Positions 8,015 to 18,400 of a DNA stretch of 46,643 bases are shown here, piece by piece. Source of the stretch: an uncultured Prevotella sp. (lineage in GTDB: Bacteria; Bacteroidota; Bacteroidia; Bacteroidales; Bacteroidaceae); the NCBI GenBank assembly GCA_900316565.1, contig ONDK01000014.1, positions 1 to 46,643 of the forward strand, written 5' to 3'. Position numbers and translations under genes: made by a program. The notes under the pieces are model-generated. The model searched no databases, had not been told where the DNA came from, and saw only the letters and a program-made list of their open reading frames with translations. How positions within the stretch are numbered: the first letter of the stretch is position 1; every line of letters begins with the position of its first letter.

Positions 8015-9013
8015 ATGCGAAGACTGAAGGACAATATATCATCCGACTATGTCAACGCTGCCAACAGGCTCAACGGACGGAACGCGAGGAAGAGAATCGT
8101 GGCTTATGTGGAAGCCTACGACGACATCTTCTTCTGGCGTACCGTGTTGTCGGAATTTGAGAACGACCGGATATACTTCGAGGTCATGCTCCCTTCGCGG
8201 CAGAATCTGACGAAGGGAAAGAAAAGTGCACTGATGAGTTTGCTCAACAGTAAGGTCGGCGACAGTATGATAGCCTGCGTCGACGCCGACTACGACTATC
8301 TCCTACAAGGAACTACCGCCGTGTCGAAGCAAATCAATGAGAACCCTTATATCTTCCACACCTACGTCTACGCCATAGAGAACTACCAGTGCTACGCTCC
8401 CAGTCTACACGACGTCAGCGTTGCCGTGGCCCTCAACGACCATATTATCTTCGACTTCGAGGACTATCTCCGGCAGTACAGCGAGACCATCTTTCCACTC
8501 TTTGTCTGGAACATCTGGTTCTACCGCCGCAACAGCTACGGGAAGTTCACCATCAACGACTTCAACAAAGTCATCGAGACCGGCAACTTCAGCCTCAGCA
8601 ATCCCTACCGTGGTCTGCACAACCTAAGACACAAGGTCGGGCGAAAGGTGACGCAGCTTCAACGCGAGAATCCCAAAGCGAAGGAGAGCTGGGGAAAGCT
8701 GAAGGATGAACTGAAAGGACTGGGCGTTACGCCACAGACGACATATCTGTTCATACAAGGGCATCATCTCTTCGACAATGTCGTGGTGCCGATACTCGAA
8801 AAAGTCTGCGAGGTTCTCGTCAAGGAACGTGAGAACGAGATAGACCGCAATGCCGTCCACAACGTACAACGGAGTAATGAGCTGGCAAGCTACAGCCATA
8901 GCATGGAGGGCGTTATCCCCATGCTCCGCCGCAATACGGGCTACCGCCATTCCGAGCAATTTATCCGTCTACAGAACGATGTACGACATTTCCTGGAGCA
9001 GCACGTAGAATAG
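8015..9013 (+). CDS. DUF4435 protein with TOPRIM-like core, AriB-like
   Basis: A 332-residue protein read from ATG 8015; an in-frame ATG at 7958 would overlap the ATPase gene by 46 nt and is less likely. The N-terminal half carries a TOPRIM-like metal-binding pattern: a glutamate in YVEAYDD (E33), a lysine-rich turn LTKGKKSAL (65-73), and the acidic cluster CVDADYD (D90, D92, D94), followed by AIENY (120-124), typical of DUF4435. In PARIS systems the DUF4435 partner (AriB) is the toxic nuclease, reported to cut tRNA once released from the ATPase. The C-terminal half (about 180-332) is mostly helical and charged and I recognise no domain there. It forms an operon with the upstream ATPase gene. 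All metal-binding acidic residues appear intact, so an active enzyme is plausible. Confidence 0.75.
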   Translation: MRRLKDNISSDYVNAANRLNGRNARKRIVAYVEAYDDIFFWRTVLSEFENDRIYFEVMLPSRQNLTKGKKSALMSLLNSKVGDSMIACVDADYDYLLQGTTAVSKQINENPYIFHTYVYAIENYQCYAPSLHDVSVAVALNDHIIFDFEDYLRQYSETIFPLFVWNIWFYRRNSYGKFTINDFNKVIETGNFSLSNPYRGLHNLRHKVGRKVTQLQRENPKAKESWGKLKDELKGLGVTPQTTYLFIQGHHLFDNVVVPILEKVCEVLVKERENEIDRNAVHNVQRSNELASYSHSMEGVIPMLRRNTGYRHSEQFIRLQNDVRHFLEQHVE

Positions 9014-9016
9014 TCT

Positions 9017-9152
9017 AATGTCAAAAATCGCGACATTCTGATAAGTGTAGTACACTCACTTGCGTTGTAAGTGTACGGAAAAAACAATGTAAAAGGACCA
9101 CATTTACGACATAAATGTACGGAAAATACATCGTAAATGTAGTCCTTTTACA
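9017..9152. repeat. Cluster of inverted and direct repeats after the DUF4435 gene
   Basis: Within 136 bp there are three inverted repeats. AATGTC/GACATT pair at 9017-9022 and 9032-9037. AGTGTA-G-TACACT is a perfect palindrome at 9044-9056. A long pair, 9088-9109 and 9131-9152, has 22-nt arms with one mismatch. The 11-mer TGTACGGAAAA is repeated at 9072-9082 and 9116-9126. The cluster lies between convergent genes and may be a bidirectional terminator, although no T-tract follows the long stem; a small mobile or structured element is the alternative. Confidence 0.7.
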
Positions 9153-9282
9153 ATCACCTTAGCGTCAGGTAATTACCAGACTTTTTGGATCAAGCGAGAG
9201 TTCGAAAATAATATACAGCCGTTTCTTCGAAAAATATATTCAAGAACCCAATTGACTTCAGTGCAGTAACCGGCTCCCGTCG

Positions 9283-10740
9283 TCAGTTCTCTTTCCAGAA
9301 CGCAGGGGTGAAGAGTACCAGGACGGTGAAGAGTTCCAGACGTCCCACGAGCATCAGGAACGAACATATCCACTTAACCCACTGCGGAAGTATCGCCCAC
9401 GACATCGTAGGACCAATCTCTATACCGAGCGTAGGACCCACATTTCCGAGAGAACTCAGCGTGATAGTGATGGCGTTGGTATTGTCGACGCCAGCGGCAA
9501 TCATTATAAAGGCGCAAACCAATGCCAGAGTAAGGTAAAGGCCGATGAAAGCCAGGAGAGTTACGCGCTTCGACTGTGACACGTTTACCCCGTCAATCTT
9601 CATTGGCAGCACAGCATTAGGATGGAGTATCTGCGTGAACTCATTGCGGATAACTTTCAGCACCATCACCCCACGGATGCTCTTTATGCCTCCGCTGGTA
9701 CTGCCAGAGCAACCGCCTAGGAACATGCAGAGAGCCAGGACGACCCATGTTACATGTGGCCACGTGGAAGCGTCATCATTGTAGAGTCCTGTCGTTGTCA
9801 TGAAGCTCACTACCTGGAATGCTGCGGAACGGAAGGCATGCTCCACGTCATAGTGGTTGCGCGCTATGAGCTCAAGCATTATAAATAATGTGAAACCCAA
9901 AGTGGTGAAGAGGTAGAACTTAAATTCTGCACTCTGAAAGAGCTTGCGTATCTTCAGCTTGGCCACAGCCATATATAATAATGTGAAGTTCACACCCGAA
10001 AGGAAGCAGAAAACAGTACAGACATAGTCCTGTGCCGGGCTCTTAAAAGCCTCAATGCTTGCGCCAGACGTGCCAAAGCCTCCCGTTGCCGTAGAGGTCA
10101 TGGCATAGTTGACAGCATCGAAGAGGCTCATGCCGCACAGACAGTAGCTTATCACACAGGCGACGGTGAGGATTAGGTATATGCTCCATATCCATTTTGC
10201 GCTCGTGCTGAGCCGTGGCTGGAGTTTCGACTTTATTGGTCCGGTAGCCTCAGCGGCAAAAATCTTAACTGAGCCACCGACCATCGACGGCAGGATGGCT
10301 ATGGTAAAGAACACTATGCCCAGTCCGCCTATCCACTGTGTCAGCGAACGCCATAACATGACGCCATGGGGTAAGTACTCAGGATGATCGAGGATGGTGG
10401 CACCCGTAGTAGTGAAGCCAGACATTGTCTCGAAGAACGCGTCGGTGAACGTCATCGACGGGTTGTCGAAGAGGAACGGCAGGGTGCCAAACAGCGAATA
10501 GAGCACCCATACAATGGTAACGACGAAATAGGCCTCACGGCGTCCCAACGATGCAGGAGCCTTAATACCATAGAGCCGGAACAGTCCGCCTGCGCCGACA
10601 GTTATCAGTATGCTCCAGACAAAGGGCCATACGTCGTGGCCATCATAGCCTATGGCAACAAATAGGCAATACATCATCAGCGTTGCCTCGAGCCACAGCA
10701 GCGAACCTATTATCTTGCTTATAATCTTATAGTTCAACAT
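9283..10740 (-). CDS. trkH: Potassium uptake protein TrkH
   Basis: The membrane, ion-conducting subunit of the Trk potassium uptake system. From ATG 10740 the protein is 485 residues, normal for TrkH. It contains the four pore-loop repeats: FTTTGATIL, TSTATGGFGTSG, FMTTTGLY and LSSLGNVGPTLG, with conserved glycines in the filter positions, flanked by many hydrophobic helices. A TTG codon at 10788 would add 16 polar residues, but the protein starting MLNYKIISKIIG runs straight into the first membrane helix, so the ATG is preferred. It lies directly downstream of trkA, the cytosolic regulatory partner, in a dxs-trkA-trkH transcript. Confidence 0.93.
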   Translation of the reverse strand: MLNYKIISKIIGSLLWLEATLMMYCLFVAIGYDGHDVWPFVWSILITVGAGGLFRLYGIKAPASLGRREAYFVVTIVWVLYSLFGTLPFLFDNPSMTFTDAFFETMSGFTTTGATILDHPEYLPHGVMLWRSLTQWIGGLGIVFFTIAILPSMVGGSVKIFAAEATGPIKSKLQPRLSTSAKWIWSIYLILTVACVISYCLCGMSLFDAVNYAMTSTATGGFGTSGASIEAFKSPAQDYVCTVFCFLSGVNFTLLYMAVAKLKIRKLFQSAEFKFYLFTTLGFTLFIMLELIARNHYDVEHAFRSAAFQVVSFMTTTGLYNDDASTWPHVTWVVLALCMFLGGCSGSTSGGIKSIRGVMVLKVIRNEFTQILHPNAVLPMKIDGVNVSQSKRVTLLAFIGLYLTLALVCAFIMIAAGVDNTNAITITLSSLGNVGPTLGIEIGPTMSWAILPQWVKWICSFLMLVGRLELFTVLVLFTPAFWKEN

Positions 10741-10793
10741 TTCCTTGAAGAAAAACGAAACATCATTGCGGCGGATGTCTGAATTCAATAGCT

Positions 10794-12134
10794 TTACTTA
10801 AATAGCTTTTCGAGGTTCCGCAAGTCCATCTGATGGGCGAAGACGACCACCGAGTCTCCGGGTTGTATCTGTGTGTTTCCCGACACGAGCATACCCTTCT
10901 CGTCGCGGACAAGACCTCCGATGGTTATTCCGTGCGGCAGTCCAAGGTCTTTCACCGGCTTGCGCGTTATCATGGAGCCTTCCGTAGGCACAAACTCCGC
11001 CACATCGGCATCGGCAGTGGGCAGGAAGCGTATATTGTAGACGTTGGTGTCAAGGAGCATCTGGTAGATGTAGCTTGCAGCCGTAATCTTCTTGTTGATG
11101 ATAGTACCGATGTCGAGGCTCTCCGCCATACTCACATAGTCGACATTCTCCACCGATGCCACAGTCTTTCTCACCCCCATGCGCTTGGCTGTGAGACAGG
11201 CGAGGATATTTGTCTCGGCATTTGGCGTGAGAGCAACGAAAGCCTGTGTGTTACGGATACCCTCCTCAATGAGCAACGACATGTCGCGGCCGTCGCCATT
11301 GATGACCAGAGTGTCCTCACTAAGCAGTTCGTTGAGTTCTTCGCAGCGCTTGTAGTCTTTCTCTATAACCTTCACGTTCATGTATTCGGGCATCATCTTC
11401 ACGGCCCGCACCGCCGTGGTGCCACCTCCCATAACCATAACATTCTTCACATCGGCATAGTGCTCCTTGCCTACAATCTTACGGATGTAAGGAATATAGT
11501 TCTTTGTAGTCATGAAGTAGGCGAGGTCGTAGAGTTTGAGGTCGTCGTTGCCGCCAGGGATAATGGTATCAGTTCCGCGCTTGATGGCCACGATATGGTA
11601 CGGGTCATCGGGTCCGCTGATGTCCTTCAGCGGCTGGTTGAGAATCTCACAGCCCTCGCGTAACTTGATACCCAGCATGACAAGCTCGCCGTTGTGGACG
11701 TCCCACCGCTGGCGCACCCACGACATCTTCAGGCCATTGATAATGTCCTTTGCAGCCAGCATCTCCGGATAGATGACGCTGTCGACACCCATCTCCTTAA
11801 AGAAAGCCTTGTCAATCTGCTCCGTATATTCCGGTTCATCGACCTTGGCAACAGTTTTCCTAGCGCCGAGGGCGTGCGCCATGGTGCAGGCTGTGAGGTT
11901 GGCAGTCTGGTCGGCGGTAACGGCTATGAACAGGTCGGCCTTTTCTGTATGTGCCTCACGAAGAGCACGGGGACTGGTGCACGAGGCATCCATGGTGAGC
12001 AGGTCGTAGTTGCGGTTGAGTTGCTCAAGGGCATTCTCATCCTGATCTATAATCGTTATCTCATAGTCGTTTCTTGACAGCAACTTTGCCAAATAACTAC
12101 CTATGGCTGAAGCGCCAGCTATAATTACTTTCAT
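10794..12134 (-). CDS. trkA: Trk potassium transporter peripheral protein TrkA
   Basis: The cytosolic, nucleotide-binding gating subunit of the Trk system. The 446 residues contain two tandem RCK units. The first starts with the Rossmann motif GASAIGSYLAK (7-17) and the acidic IIDQDE (28-33); the second starts near residue 232 with MGGGTTAVRAVK and an acidic VIEKD. Each is followed by a TrkA-C type beta domain (about 145-220 and 365-446). In the family NAD(H) or ATP/ADP binding controls TrkH opening. It sits 47 nt after dxs and just before trkH, so it is almost surely co-transcribed with both. Confidence 0.95.
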   Translation of the reverse strand: MKVIIAGASAIGSYLAKLLSRNDYEITIIDQDENALEQLNRNYDLLTMDASCTSPRALREAHTEKADLFIAVTADQTANLTACTMAHALGARKTVAKVDEPEYTEQIDKAFFKEMGVDSVIYPEMLAAKDIINGLKMSWVRQRWDVHNGELVMLGIKLREGCEILNQPLKDISGPDDPYHIVAIKRGTDTIIPGGNDDLKLYDLAYFMTTKNYIPYIRKIVGKEHYADVKNVMVMGGGTTAVRAVKMMPEYMNVKVIEKDYKRCEELNELLSEDTLVINGDGRDMSLLIEEGIRNTQAFVALTPNAETNILACLTAKRMGVRKTVASVENVDYVSMAESLDIGTIINKKITAASYIYQMLLDTNVYNIRFLPTADADVAEFVPTEGSMITRKPVKDLGLPHGITIGGLVRDEKGMLVSGNTQIQPGDSVVVFAHQMDLRNLEKLFK

Positions 12135-12181
12135 TGATATAATGTCTCTACAACCCTCCTTATGATGGGAGGATATATAAT

Positions 12182-14206
12182 TTACCTATTGAAAGATTGT
12201 GGCAGGTCGCCGGCAAGCGCCCTGACAATCGTGTCTTTTATACTTTCTGTGTCGATGCCGCAGAATTTACGGAGCTGGGCTACGGTGCCCTGCTCGACAA
12301 ACTCATCGGGAAGACCGAGGCGGACAACGGTGGGGTTATAGCCGTGATCGTTCATCCACTCCAGTACTGCAGAGCCCATGCCACCGTTGCGGACACCGTC
12401 CTCGACGGTTATCACCGTATCGAAGGTCTTGCCGACCTCATGGAGAATATTCTCGTCCAAAGGCTTCAGGAACCGGATGTCATAATGTTGTATCTCGCCG
12501 AAAGGAAGACACCGTGCCTGAGGCGTAGTATCGTCAGCAGTGCCCTCGGATGTCTCTGCGGCCGTCTTGCCCAACTCGTCCATCACTGTTTCCACGTCGT
12601 TGCCTATAGGACCGATGGTGATGACGGCCACACGATGGAACGATGGCTGTACGCTACCTGACGACGCCGGCATACTGAGGAATGACAGCTTCCGGCCGGT
12701 GCCCACCGGCACCTCCTCCAAAGGACAGCGCCAGTCAGTCAGCAAGCCACGTCCGCGCGGATAGCGTATGACGAACGTGCCTTTACCGGGCAACTGTGCC
12801 GTGAACATCAGCCGGCGCAGCTCGCGTTCATCCATCGGCGAGGCGATAGTAAGGTTAGGGATAGGACGCAGCGCAGCCATATCGAAGACACCATGATGCG
12901 TCGCCCCGTCCTCACCCACCAGTCCGGCGCGGTCAAGGCATAGCACCATCGGCAGGTTGAGGATTGCCGCGTCATGGATGATATTGTCATAAGCGCGTTG
13001 CGCAAACGAACTGTATATGGCACAGAACGGCATCAGTCCGTCCTTGGCCATGCCTGCCGAAAACGTAACGGCGTGTCCTTCGGCAATACCTACGTCGAAG
13101 GTGCGCTCCGGCATGGCTTTCATCATAATGCACATGGAACTTCCCGTGGGCATGGCAGGCGTTACGCCGACAATCTTCTGGTTCTTCCGGGCCAGCTCCA
13201 GCAGCGTCTCTCCAAAAACATCCTGGTACTTCTGCGGTCCGTTGTCGTTGCAGTCGATGATGCGCTTGCCCGTTTCCGGGTCAAACTTTCCCGGTGCGTG
13301 CCAGATAGTGGCACTCTGCTCGGCAGGCTTATAGCCTTTACCCTTGACGGTATGCAGGTGCAGGAGTTTCGGACCTTTCATGTCCTTTATCTGGCGGAGT
13401 ATCCGAACAAGTTCTATGATATTGTTTCCGTCGAACGGTCCGAAATACCTTATGTTCATGCCCTCAAAGATATTCTGCTGATGGCTGATGGCACTCTTCA
13501 GGGCATTGTTCAGACGGATGATGCCCTTGCGGCGCTCATCGGAGAGCATTCCCTTCGCATGCAGCCACTCGCTGGCCTTAAAGCGCAGGCGGTTGTAGGT
13601 CTCGTTGGTATCGAGGTTCAGAAGATAACGCTCCATACCACCGACGGCGCGGTCGATGGACATATCGTTGTCGTTGAGGATTATCAGCAGGTCATTGGGC
13701 TGGCTCGACACATTATTGAGTCCCTCGTAGGCCAGTCCGCCACTCATAGCGCCGTCGCCAATGACAGCCACCACGTGGCGGTGCTTATGCTGTAGCTTTG
13801 AGGCAACGGCCATGCCTAATGCCGCTGAGATGGAATTGCTCGCATGACCACAGGTAAAGGTGTCATACTCGCTTTCAAGAGGAGAAGGGAAAGGCCGCAA
13901 ACCACCCAGCTTGCGGTTCTCTGAGAACTTATCGCGCCGTCCGGTAAGGATTTTATGACTGTAAGCCTGATGGCCTACATCCCAGACGAGCCTGTCCTCA
14001 GGGGTGTTGAAGACGTAATGGCAGGCCACACTAATCTCTATGGCACCAAGGCTGGAGGCCAGGTGACCGGGATTAGTGCTCAGGCCGCGCACAATAAAGC
14101 GGCGCAGCTCACGGCAAACTTCCGGTAACTGGTCGACTTTAAGTTTTCTCAGGTCGGCCGGTGAGTTAATTCTGTTAATAAGCTGGAAATTATTGTCTTC
14201 TGCCAT
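12182..14206 (-). CDS. dxs: 1-deoxy-D-xylulose-5-phosphate synthase
   Basis: A thiamine-diphosphate enzyme that condenses pyruvate and glyceraldehyde 3-phosphate, the first step of the MEP isoprenoid pathway; cytosolic homodimer. Visible are [10 protein letters not shown] (45-54) and DVGHQAY (76-82) with the substrate-binding histidines, the ThDP motif GDGAMSGG (150-157) through NDNDMSI (178-184), the catalytic glutamate region GIAEGHAV near 370, and the pyrimidine-domain block [11 protein letters not shown] near 435. At 674 residues it is longer than the usual 620-640: extra Ser/Thr/Pro-rich segments near residues 508-530 and 545-572 sit around the start of the C-terminal transketolase domain. 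It heads a dxs-trkA-trkH operon with a good promoter at 14230-14260. Confidence 0.96.
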   Translation of the reverse strand: MAEDNNFQLINRINSPADLRKLKVDQLPEVCRELRRFIVRGLSTNPGHLASSLGAIEISVACHYVFNTPEDRLVWDVGHQAYSHKILTGRRDKFSENRKLGGLRPFPSPLESEYDTFTCGHASNSISAALGMAVASKLQHKHRHVVAVIGDGAMSGGLAYEGLNNVSSQPNDLLIILNDNDMSIDRAVGGMERYLLNLDTNETYNRLRFKASEWLHAKGMLSDERRKGIIRLNNALKSAISHQQNIFEGMNIRYFGPFDGNNIIELVRILRQIKDMKGPKLLHLHTVKGKGYKPAEQSATIWHAPGKFDPETGKRIIDCNDNGPQKYQDVFGETLLELARKNQKIVGVTPAMPTGSSMCIMMKAMPERTFDVGIAEGHAVTFSAGMAKDGLMPFCAIYSSFAQRAYDNIIHDAAILNLPMVLCLDRAGLVGEDGATHHGVFDMAALRPIPNLTIASPMDERELRRLMFTAQLPGKGTFVIRYPRGRGLLTDWRCPLEEVPVGTGRKLSFLSMPASSGSVQPSFHRVAVITIGPIGNDVETVMDELGKTAAETSEGTADDTTPQARCLPFGEIQHYDIRFLKPLDENILHEVGKTFDTVITVEDGVRNGGMGSAVLEWMNDHGYNPTVVRLGLPDEFVEQGTVAQLRKFCGIDTESIKDTIVRALAGDLPQSFNR

Positions 14207-14229
14207 TAGAAATAGTTCGATTAACCATG

Positions 14230-14260
14230 CAAAGGTAATCTAATTTTAAGTGATAGCAAA
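14230..14260 (-). promoter_or_regulatory. Promoter of the dxs-trkA-trkH operon
   Basis: Minus-strand TACCTTTG (14230-14237) with TTTG (14257-14260) and a 19-bp spacer; a near-perfect Bacteroidetes promoter. The leader is about 18 nt. Confidence 0.75.
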
Positions 14261-14365
14261 GAAAAATAGCATAATTTTACTTTCCGGCAGGCAGAGGGAA
14301 AGAGTAGCTAAGTAATATCCCAAGACAACAAATAACAGCCTTTAATGACATTATGTAAGGTGTTC

Positions 14366-14397
14366 TTTGCTTTAGAGGAATAAAATAACTAATTTTG
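14366..14397 (+). promoter_or_regulatory. Promoter of the transporter gene
   Basis: TTTG at 14366-14369, a 20-bp spacer, TAATTTTG at 14390-14397. Transcription would start near 14403, which rules out a TTG at 14395 as start codon and supports ATG 14422. Confidence 0.75.
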
Positions 14398-14421
14398 CAC
14401 TGGTTAAACGATTGTATAGTT

Positions 14422-15387
14422 ATGGGGATAATAAGATTTGTAAAAGACTGGACATTACTGTGCTCACTGATTGTGGGCAGCATTATATACCTTTTGTTCT
14501 CACGAGTAGAGCCACTGGTACCTGTTGGCGACTTCATGGGACCTAAACTCGTAGGGCTCATGCCTTACGTCATTTTCTGCATGCTCTATCTCACGTTCTG
14601 CAAGATAGACATGCACAACTTCCGGCCACGTAAATGGCATTTTGCACTGCAAGGCATCAGGGTGCTGCTTACCGCCATCGTAGTTCTGGTCATCAAGCTT
14701 CTGCCAGCGGAGGATGTGGAGGCCAAAATCATCATGGAGGGTGTATTCATCTGCGTCATCTGTCCTACGGCAGCAGCAGCGCCGGTGCTGACGGAGAAAC
14801 TGGGCGGCGGCATTGCTACAATGACAGTGTACATGATTATCGCAAACATCTTCTCGGTTATCATCATTCCGTCATTCTTCCCTATGGTGGAGAAAGACGC
14901 GGGAATATCGTTCGGGATAGCCTTCGCGCTGGTTCTGAAACGCGTCTTCCTAGTGCTGGCAGTGCCATTGATACTGGCCTTGCTGACGAAGAAGTACCTT
15001 CCACGTGTCGCGGAATGGGCCAAGAACCGCAGAAACCTGGCCTTCTACCTTTGGTCATTCAACCTTTCGATAATCATGGGACTGGCCGTAAGGATGGTAA
15101 CACGCACACAGCTCACGGGAGAAGCCCTTCTCCTGTTGCTTATTCTCCCGCTCGTGGTCTGCATAATTCTCTTCACCCTCGGTAAGGTTGTCGGTGGAAT
15201 ATGGGGTGAGCGTATCAACGGAGGCCAGGCATTGGGACAGAAGAACAATGTCGTTGGCATATGGCTCATGAACTCTTTCCTCAATCCCGTGGCTGTGATT
15301 GCGCCGTGTGCCTATGTGGTGTGGCAGAACATCATCAATGCCGTACAGCTGTGGTACAAGAACAAATATGGCTATCTGAAGTGGTAA
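14422..15387 (+). CDS. Multi-spanning transporter, AEC/BASS-like fold suspected
   Basis: A 321-residue integral membrane protein with about ten hydrophobic segments, for example near 10-25, 37-55, 70-88, 95-108, 125-150 and 160-180. The central GGGIATMTVYMIIANIFSVI stretch and paired five-helix pattern suggest the BART superfamily (auxin-efflux/bile-acid symporter-like), but I cannot name the substrate. ATG 14422 was chosen because the promoter -7 box ends at 14397, so the TTG at 14395 would not be transcribed. It is a single-gene unit: its stop codon lies in the stem of a terminator shared with the convergent sprA. Function should be read as a putative transporter only. Confidence 0.65.
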   Translation: MGIIRFVKDWTLLCSLIVGSIIYLLFSRVEPLVPVGDFMGPKLVGLMPYVIFCMLYLTFCKIDMHNFRPRKWHFALQGIRVLLTAIVVLVIKLLPAEDVEAKIIMEGVFICVICPTAAAAPVLTEKLGGGIATMTVYMIIANIFSVIIIPSFFPMVEKDAGISFGIAFALVLKRVFLVLAVPLILALLTKKYLPRVAEWAKNRRNLAFYLWSFNLSIIMGLAVRMVTRTQLTGEALLLLLILPLVVCIILFTLGKVVGGIWGERINGGQALGQKNNVVGIWLMNSFLNPVAVIAPCAYVVWQNIINAVQLWYKNKYGYLKW

Positions 15388-15407
15388 TGAGGGAACGCCC
15401 CTCATTA
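15385..15407. terminator. Bidirectional terminator between transporter gene and sprA
   Basis: A perfect 9-bp stem (15385-15393 and 15399-15407) with loop AACGC. It includes the transporter stop codon and lies 19 nt after the sprA stop on the other strand. The plus side is followed by a T-rich stretch. Confidence 0.65.
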
Positions 15408-15425
15408 TCAGATTTTATATGGACC

Positions 15426-18400
15426 TTACCGCGTTAGACTGAGTTTGAAGTTGAAGCCGAAGTCATGGGTCGTGGTAGGATAGCTGCTTGCCGAGAGAAG
15501 CGGTGTGTTGGTCTGGAGGTCGTAGAAGAAGCTCATGGTGACAAGCCGTGAGAGGGTGTAATCGGCCGTGAAAGAGACCTTGAACGCTGAGTTTCCACTC
15601 GAGGCGGCACTCGTCAGCGAGGCGATATCACGGGTGATGGCGGCCTGCTTGCGATAACTGAGGTCGAGCCTCAGGTTGAGGTCGCGGTTCAGACCACCAT
15701 TGTTGCGGTTGTTATTGCGGTTGTTCTGCTGACTATTGTTACGGTTGCGCGAGCCGACACGGCGCACGCGCGGTCCGAAGAGGTTGAGATTGTTGACCTT
15801 ATATCCCATGCCAATCACCCAGTCCTTACTTACAGCCTCGTTAATCTGTACGCTGGTCATGCTGAGATTGACGACACGCGTCTGGCGGTATTCCAGTTTT
15901 GCGGTGAGGTTGTTGCGGAATGTCATATCGACACCGAGCAACGGCGAGAACGCCTCGTTGATGCTCACCTGACTGATATTGTACATCGAGCTTGGGATAG
16001 GATTACCGGTGGCAACATCCTGCACGAAGCCCAGACCGTTCATATACTCCTGCCATGTGCTGTAGCTCTGGTATGAGCCGATGGCAAAGATGCTCTTGTA
16101 GGCATGGTTGATGGTAACGCTCTGGAAATGGTCGCGGAACCATGGCAGCCGCGACAGTCCGCTGTAACGGACTGTCCAGTTAGGCAGCAGACGGGTGAGG
16201 GCCGGGAAGAGCTCAAGCTTGTCGCCCGGCATGGAGGTGTAGGCATTGATGAATGCAGGTATCATCACGTCGCCGCTGTACTTGTCGACGGTTCCTTTCT
16301 CTGGGTTGAAGGCCACGCCGGAGTTTCCGACCATCGACCGCGGATAGATAGCACCCCGGTACTGGTTCTCCACCCGCTGACGGTAGCCGTCAAGGGAGTT
16401 TACGAACTTATCGAAGGTCCTGGAGTGGAAACCGTTGGTGGCGTTGCCCATTGACTCAAAGGCAGAGCCAATGGAGATGGTGGTCATCGTGAGCTGTCCC
16501 GACTGCGTTGTGGGATTGCCGACATACATATATTGTATGCTGCGCGACTTCGTCTCGGTGCGACTGGCATTGAGGTCAATCTTCAGATTCTTGACAGGCT
16601 CAAGCGTAGCACGTATCTGTACGTCTTCGGTACTGTTTGTCACGGCCGGTGTAGCCACACAGTCGTTGTTCAGAAGCCAGTCGCGGTCGCGTGCTTTGTC
16701 GATGTAGCTGTCGTCGACAGCACCGAAGGCAAAGTCCAGGCCTGGAGCCAGCGCACCCATATTGCGTTTTTGTCCGAAGGCTTTTCCCACCGTCGGCATG
16801 AAACCCGGCAAGGACATGGAGTACTGGTTACGGTAAGAGAAGCTGACATTGCGCACCATCATCAGTCCACGGGCTATGACCTGCGCCGTCTTGTACCACT
16901 TCTGATTTTCCAACGGTTCCTTAGGTGTGACCGTAATCTTCATACGTACCGTAGAGTCGGACTTGTTGAAGACCTTAATCTTGTTGTCATCGACCTTCCG
17001 CCATTTTATTTTTATGGCATGACCGGCGGCATCCTTACCAGCAACAGTCAGGCGACGCGTTTTCTTGTTGTGGGAGACGACGATGGCGGTGTCGGCCTTA
17101 ATGGTTATCTCTTTCTCGAAGCTGCGCTTATTCTTCGGCAACTCCTTTTTCTGTTTGTCGTTATTACTGTCCCTGTCTTTCTTATCCCCTAGTTTCTTTG
17201 TCTTATTCTTCTGCCGGTTGTTATTCCTTGGCGTAACGGGCGTGTTCTTGTTGAACCTGTCATTGGTTTTCTTCAGGAACGGAATATGATTGTAAAAGCG
17301 CTCCAGATTGAATGTACCGTTGACGTTGACGTTACGGTTTGTGGTTATGGTGTTACCCAGCGAGGTACCATCATCGAGGTCTGTACCACGCACCCATGTG
17401 TAAGCCGCAGTGTAATTGGCATCAGCGTTCACCCAGTCGAAAGCAGGGATGAGGTTCAACGGCAGCTGATATGAGGCGTTGAAGTTCTGCTGATAGTCGA
17501 GAGGTGTACCGAAACGGCGTATACTTTTCCATACCGAGTCCTTCCAGGCATGGTACTCATCGGGATAAAGGTCCTTGTTGATGACGGTGTACGGCTCCTC
17601 TATCTCAGCATGGGTAGCACTCTGGAAGTTCATGTGCAGATTTCTCGTAAAGTCCCAACGGAGCGTGAAGTCGCGGTTCCAGAGAAACTGCTCGTTGAAT
17701 GTCACAGGAAGGTTGGCGTTCTCCGTCGACTCCATGTCGCGCTCCTGGAGCTCATAGTAGCTGCGTGTTATCTCAGAGTTGAACGACAGGTTCTGCGGAA
17801 GATAGTTGAAGCCGAAGCGCTTGAAGATCTCAAACCATCTCGAGCGGCTCTTTATCATCTTCCGGAACGGCTCCCAAGAGCGATAGTTCGGAGACCAGCT
17901 GTAGTTAAGGGCGCCACGCCAGTTGTCCTCATTCTCATACACGGTAGTCTCACCCTGGGTATGGGTATGGGAGTGGCTGTAGGAGACTGAGAAGTTGGCA
18001 GGGTCGTAAGGCATAGGATGTCCCTTTGTCTGTACACCCACACGGACGTTGGAGAGTGAGAAGTTTGTAGAGGTGCGCTTTGTCACGGCGATATTCTCTA
18101 TGGAGTCGCGCATCTGCTTGTTCTGGGCAGCGTCAAGAGCGTCGTCGAGCAGCATGTCAGTGTCGAGCGGATTGTACTTAGGTCGGCTCTCTTCCTTCTG
18201 TACACTATAATATAATGGTATGGACACCCTGGCCTTGTCAGGGAAGAACTTACCCAACTCGAGGTTTGTCGTAACACTGTATGAGCCCACATTGTCAGTA
18301 GATCGCTCGTTGACGCCCTCCTCCAGTCCACCGAAACCGTCAGTCATGTAGCGGCCCTGTACGTTCACTGTTCCCAGGTCGGAAAGTTGCATGTTCAGGT

